Assembly: GCF_901472495.1 (NCBI RefSeq)
Contig: NZ_LR590469.1
Span: 1,240,001 to 1,304,000, forward strand
Reading direction: 5' to 3'
DNA: 64,000 nt
Source: Yersinia enterocolitica subsp. enterocolitica
Lineage (GTDB): Bacteria; Pseudomonadota; Gammaproteobacteria; Enterobacterales; Enterobacteriaceae
Position numbers and translations under genes: made by a program. This document shows, piece by piece, positions 62,186-64,000 of this stretch (its first letter is position 1; the number at the start of each line of letters is the position of its first letter). The notes under the pieces were generated by a model. That model was not told where the DNA came from. It made no database searches and was given only the letters and a program-made list of their open reading frames with translations.

Positions 62186-64000
62186 ATGTTAGAAGAAGTT
62201 GATGAAATCCGAGTCAAAGCAAATGCCAATCTTGATGTGAATAAAAAGGGAGAGCTAGGCCAGTTCTTCACATCGTCATCAATTTGCATTTTCATGGCAT
62301 CATTATTCAATGAGCTTAAAGGTGATATTAGTTTACTGGACCCTGGTTGTGGCCCCGGCTCACTTACCGCAGCGTTTACAGAAGAAGTTATACGTAGAGG
62401 TAGTGCTCGGTCATTAGAGTTGCATGCCATTGATATTGAAAGAAAAATAAAGCCATTCTTAGATGTGGTTTTAGATAAGTGTGTGTCAGCATCAAATGCT
62501 GCTGGTATAAAGTGCAAAATATACCCACAGATTAATGACTACATAACTGCGGCTTCTGTCACCAAACATGATTTCGGTACAGAAATGTACACACATTGTA
62601 TAATTAATCCCCCTTACAAAAAAATAACATCTGCAAGTGATTACCGTAAAATATTAAGTGCTATCGGTATTGAAGCTGTTAATCTATATGCTGGTTTTGT
62701 TGCTCTTGCTATCATGCAATTAAAAAAACAAGGTGAAATGGTAGCAATAATCCCAAGATCTTTTTGTAATGGCCCATATTACTTACCCTTCAGGAATTTT
62801 ATATTTCAGCACTGTGCCATCAAACATGTTCATATATTCGATAGTAGAAGTCATGCATTCTCTGAAGATGATGTACTCCAAGAAAATATCATTATTCATT
62901 TAGTTAAGAACGGCATTCAAGAATCAGTAAAAATAACTTCAAGCCCAAATTCTGACTTTTTTTTCGATCAAGAAAGTAATTCTGTTTCCGCGAGCGATAT
63001 GACGGTAAGAAATATTCCGTTTGAGTCACTAGTCAATATGTTAGATAAAGATAAATTCATTCATATTGCAGCCAATAATCGAGACCAATCGATTATTGAC
63101 CGATTAAATGTTTTCTATACAAGTTTAAATGAATTAGGAATTAGTGTCAGCACTGGCCCTGTCGTTGATTTCCGTTTAAAATCTGATCTCAGGGAAAATA
63201 TAGAACCAGGTGCTGTCCCCCTAATTTACCCTGTCCATTTAAATGGGGTAGTTGATTGGCCAAAAAAATCTAAGAAACCTAACGCCATAAATGTTTCTGA
63301 ACGTTCACGTTCATGGCTTTGGAGTAATCAAGGATATTTCGTAATAGTTAGGCGTTTTAGTTCAAAAGAAGAAAAACGGAGAATCGTTGCGACTGTATAT
63401 GATGGATCATTGCCTGGGGAATGGATTGGTTTTGAGAATAAACTGAATGTATTTCATATAAATAAGTCAGGGATGGATAAGGACATCGCATACGGATTAA
63501 GTGCTTTCCTTAATTCTATGTTACTCGATAAATACTACCGTTTATTTGGCGGTCATACTCAAATAAATGCAACAGACCTGAGAAGCCTACATTATCCCGA
63601 TCGTAAATCCCTACAAAGAATAGGTTCATATATTTCCAGCCAAGGGTTGTCTCAAGAAAACATTAATGAAGCTATCAATACGGAGATTAAGAGATTGTCA
63701 AAGAATGATGATAAAAATCCTCTTGCTGCCCAAGAGAAACTTGATCAGGCCCTAGAAATTATAACCCTTTTAGGGATGCCTAAATCACAACAAAATGAGC
63801 GTTCAGCTCTTACATTTCTTGCACTAGTCAACCTAAGACCAGAAGGTTCATGGCAGGAATTAGAAAAACCTTTGGTTGGTGTTACTCCAATTATGGATTG
63901 GTGTAGAGATATATATGGCAAAGAATATGCGCCTAATACGAGAGAAACATTTAGACGGCAAACATTACACCAATTTATTGATGGTGGACTCGTGCTTTAC
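62186..64000 (+). CDS. Adenine DNA methyltransferase fused to BsuBI/PstI-type endonuclease domain (partial)
   Basis: Open for 605 codons to the window end with no stop. An in-frame TTG at 62180 with GAGG 7 nt before it may be the true start. Methyltransferase: SAM motif LLDPGCGPGSL (about 50-60), catalytic NPPYKKI (141-147), N6-adenine gamma-type layout as in M.BsuBI/M.PstI, and a target-recognition region about 300-490. From about 511 the sequence is that of the N-terminal winged-helix part of BsuBI/PstI endonucleases: LLGMPKSQQNERSALTFLAL, then PIMDWCRDIYGKEYAPNTRE and TFRRQTLHQFIDGGLV. Modification and restriction thus appear joined in one chain. Visibly AT-rich against the backbone. Confidence 0.82.
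   Translation, partial: MLEEVDEIRVKANANLDVNKKGELGQFFTSSSICIFMASLFNELKGDISLLDPGCGPGSLTAAFTEEVIRRGSARSLELHAIDIERKIKPFLDVVLDKCVSASNAAGIKCKIYPQINDYITAASVTKHDFGTEMYTHCIINPPYKKITSASDYRKILSAIGIEAVNLYAGFVALAIMQLKKQGEMVAIIPRSFCNGPYYLPFRNFIFQHCAIKHVHIFDSRSHAFSEDDVLQENIIIHLVKNGIQESVKITSSPNSDFFFDQESNSVSASDMTVRNIPFESLVNMLDKDKFIHIAANNRDQSIIDRLNVFYTSLNELGISVSTGPVVDFRLKSDLRENIEPGAVPLIYPVHLNGVVDWPKKSKKPNAINVSERSRSWLWSNQGYFVIVRRFSSKEEKRRIVATVYDGSLPGEWIGFENKLNVFHINKSGMDKDIAYGLSAFLNSMLLDKYYRLFGGHTQINATDLRSLHYPDRKSLQRIGSYISSQGLSQENINEAINTEIKRLSKNDDKNPLAAQEKLDQALEIITLLGMPKSQQNERSALTFLALVNLRPEGSWQELEKPLVGVTPIMDWCRDIYGKEYAPNTRETFRRQTLHQFIDGGLVLY

Noticed and set aside
62122..62517. Minus-strand frame of 131 codons
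   Set aside because: Antisense to the 5' part of the methylase, whose SAM motif is clearly on the plus strand.

Overview
The window is a chromosomal segment of an enterobacterium, most likely a Yersinia of the Y. enterocolitica group. Three observations point there. The backbone follows enterobacterial synteny: kdgR-yebQ-htpX-prc-proQ-msrC-yebS-yebT, yebV/yebW, and yecF-uvrY-uvrC-pgsA-glyW-cysT-leuZ. An oligogalacturonate regulon of the Dickeya/Yersinia type is present (pelW-togMNAB-kdgM, ogl, kdgR). The insertion elements resemble Yersinia elements (an IS1111-group IS inside a YPAL-like palindromic repeat). Species assignment is inference.

Layout. 1-5.8 kb: end of pelW, the togMNAB ABC importer and the KdgM porin, with a KdgR-box-like site. 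5.9-9.3 kb: ydjM with a LexA-like box, tcyP with an insertion inside its terminator, and amiD. 9.5-13.4 kb: kdgR, ogl (with its own KdgR-like box) and the exporter yebQ. 13.4-16.9 kb: an accessory patch between yebQ and htpX. It holds an HTH regulator, a miniature YadA-type anchor protein, a 49-residue membrane peptide, a lipoprotein, and an IS1111-type element nested in a palindromic repeat. 16.9-25.6 kb: htpX, prc, proQ, msrC and the LetA/LetB (YebS/YebT) lipid-transport pair. 25.6-36.4 kb: a LysR/MFS pair, a complete six-gene Csu-type (archaic) chaperone-usher pilus operon, and a triple-PAS diguanylate cyclase. This block lies where rsmF is found in E. coli. 36.5-46.6 kb: yebV, an ASCH protein, several very small genes, GNAT, YfcF-type GST, YnaI channel, EamA transporter, yebW-like gene, a decayed gltS, rluF and a family I.1-type lipase.

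46.9-51.5 kb is a compacted lambdoid prophage remnant: SAR-type endolysin, holin, antiterminator Q and a short CI-like repressor amid repeated operator-like sites. A stand-alone GhoT/OrtT-type toxin gene and an IS10-like insertion sit within it. 51.5-57.4 kb returns to backbone: an octamer tandem repeat, a collapsed second copy of ynaI, ydgC, yecF, uvrY, uvrC, pgsA and the glyW-cysT-leuZ tRNA cluster.

From leuZ to the window end is a mosaic island: an Ogr/Delta activator remnant, a truncated IS3-family element abutting a truncated GH108 endolysin, a holin pair, two phage-type tRNAs (Gly-TCC, Thr-CGT), and an IS1222-like element with an internal deletion. It ends in a long protein running off the window. 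This protein joins a PstI/BsuBI-type adenine methyltransferase to the N-terminal domain of a BsuBI/PstI-type endonuclease.

How the genes work together. KdgM (outer membrane), TogMNAB (inner membrane), PelW and Ogl (cytoplasm) import and degrade oligogalacturonides under KdgR. LetA/LetB form a lipid path across the envelope. The Csu pilus and the neighbouring cyclase fit a surface-attachment role. A recurring theme is insertion into Rho-independent terminators, seen at three places.
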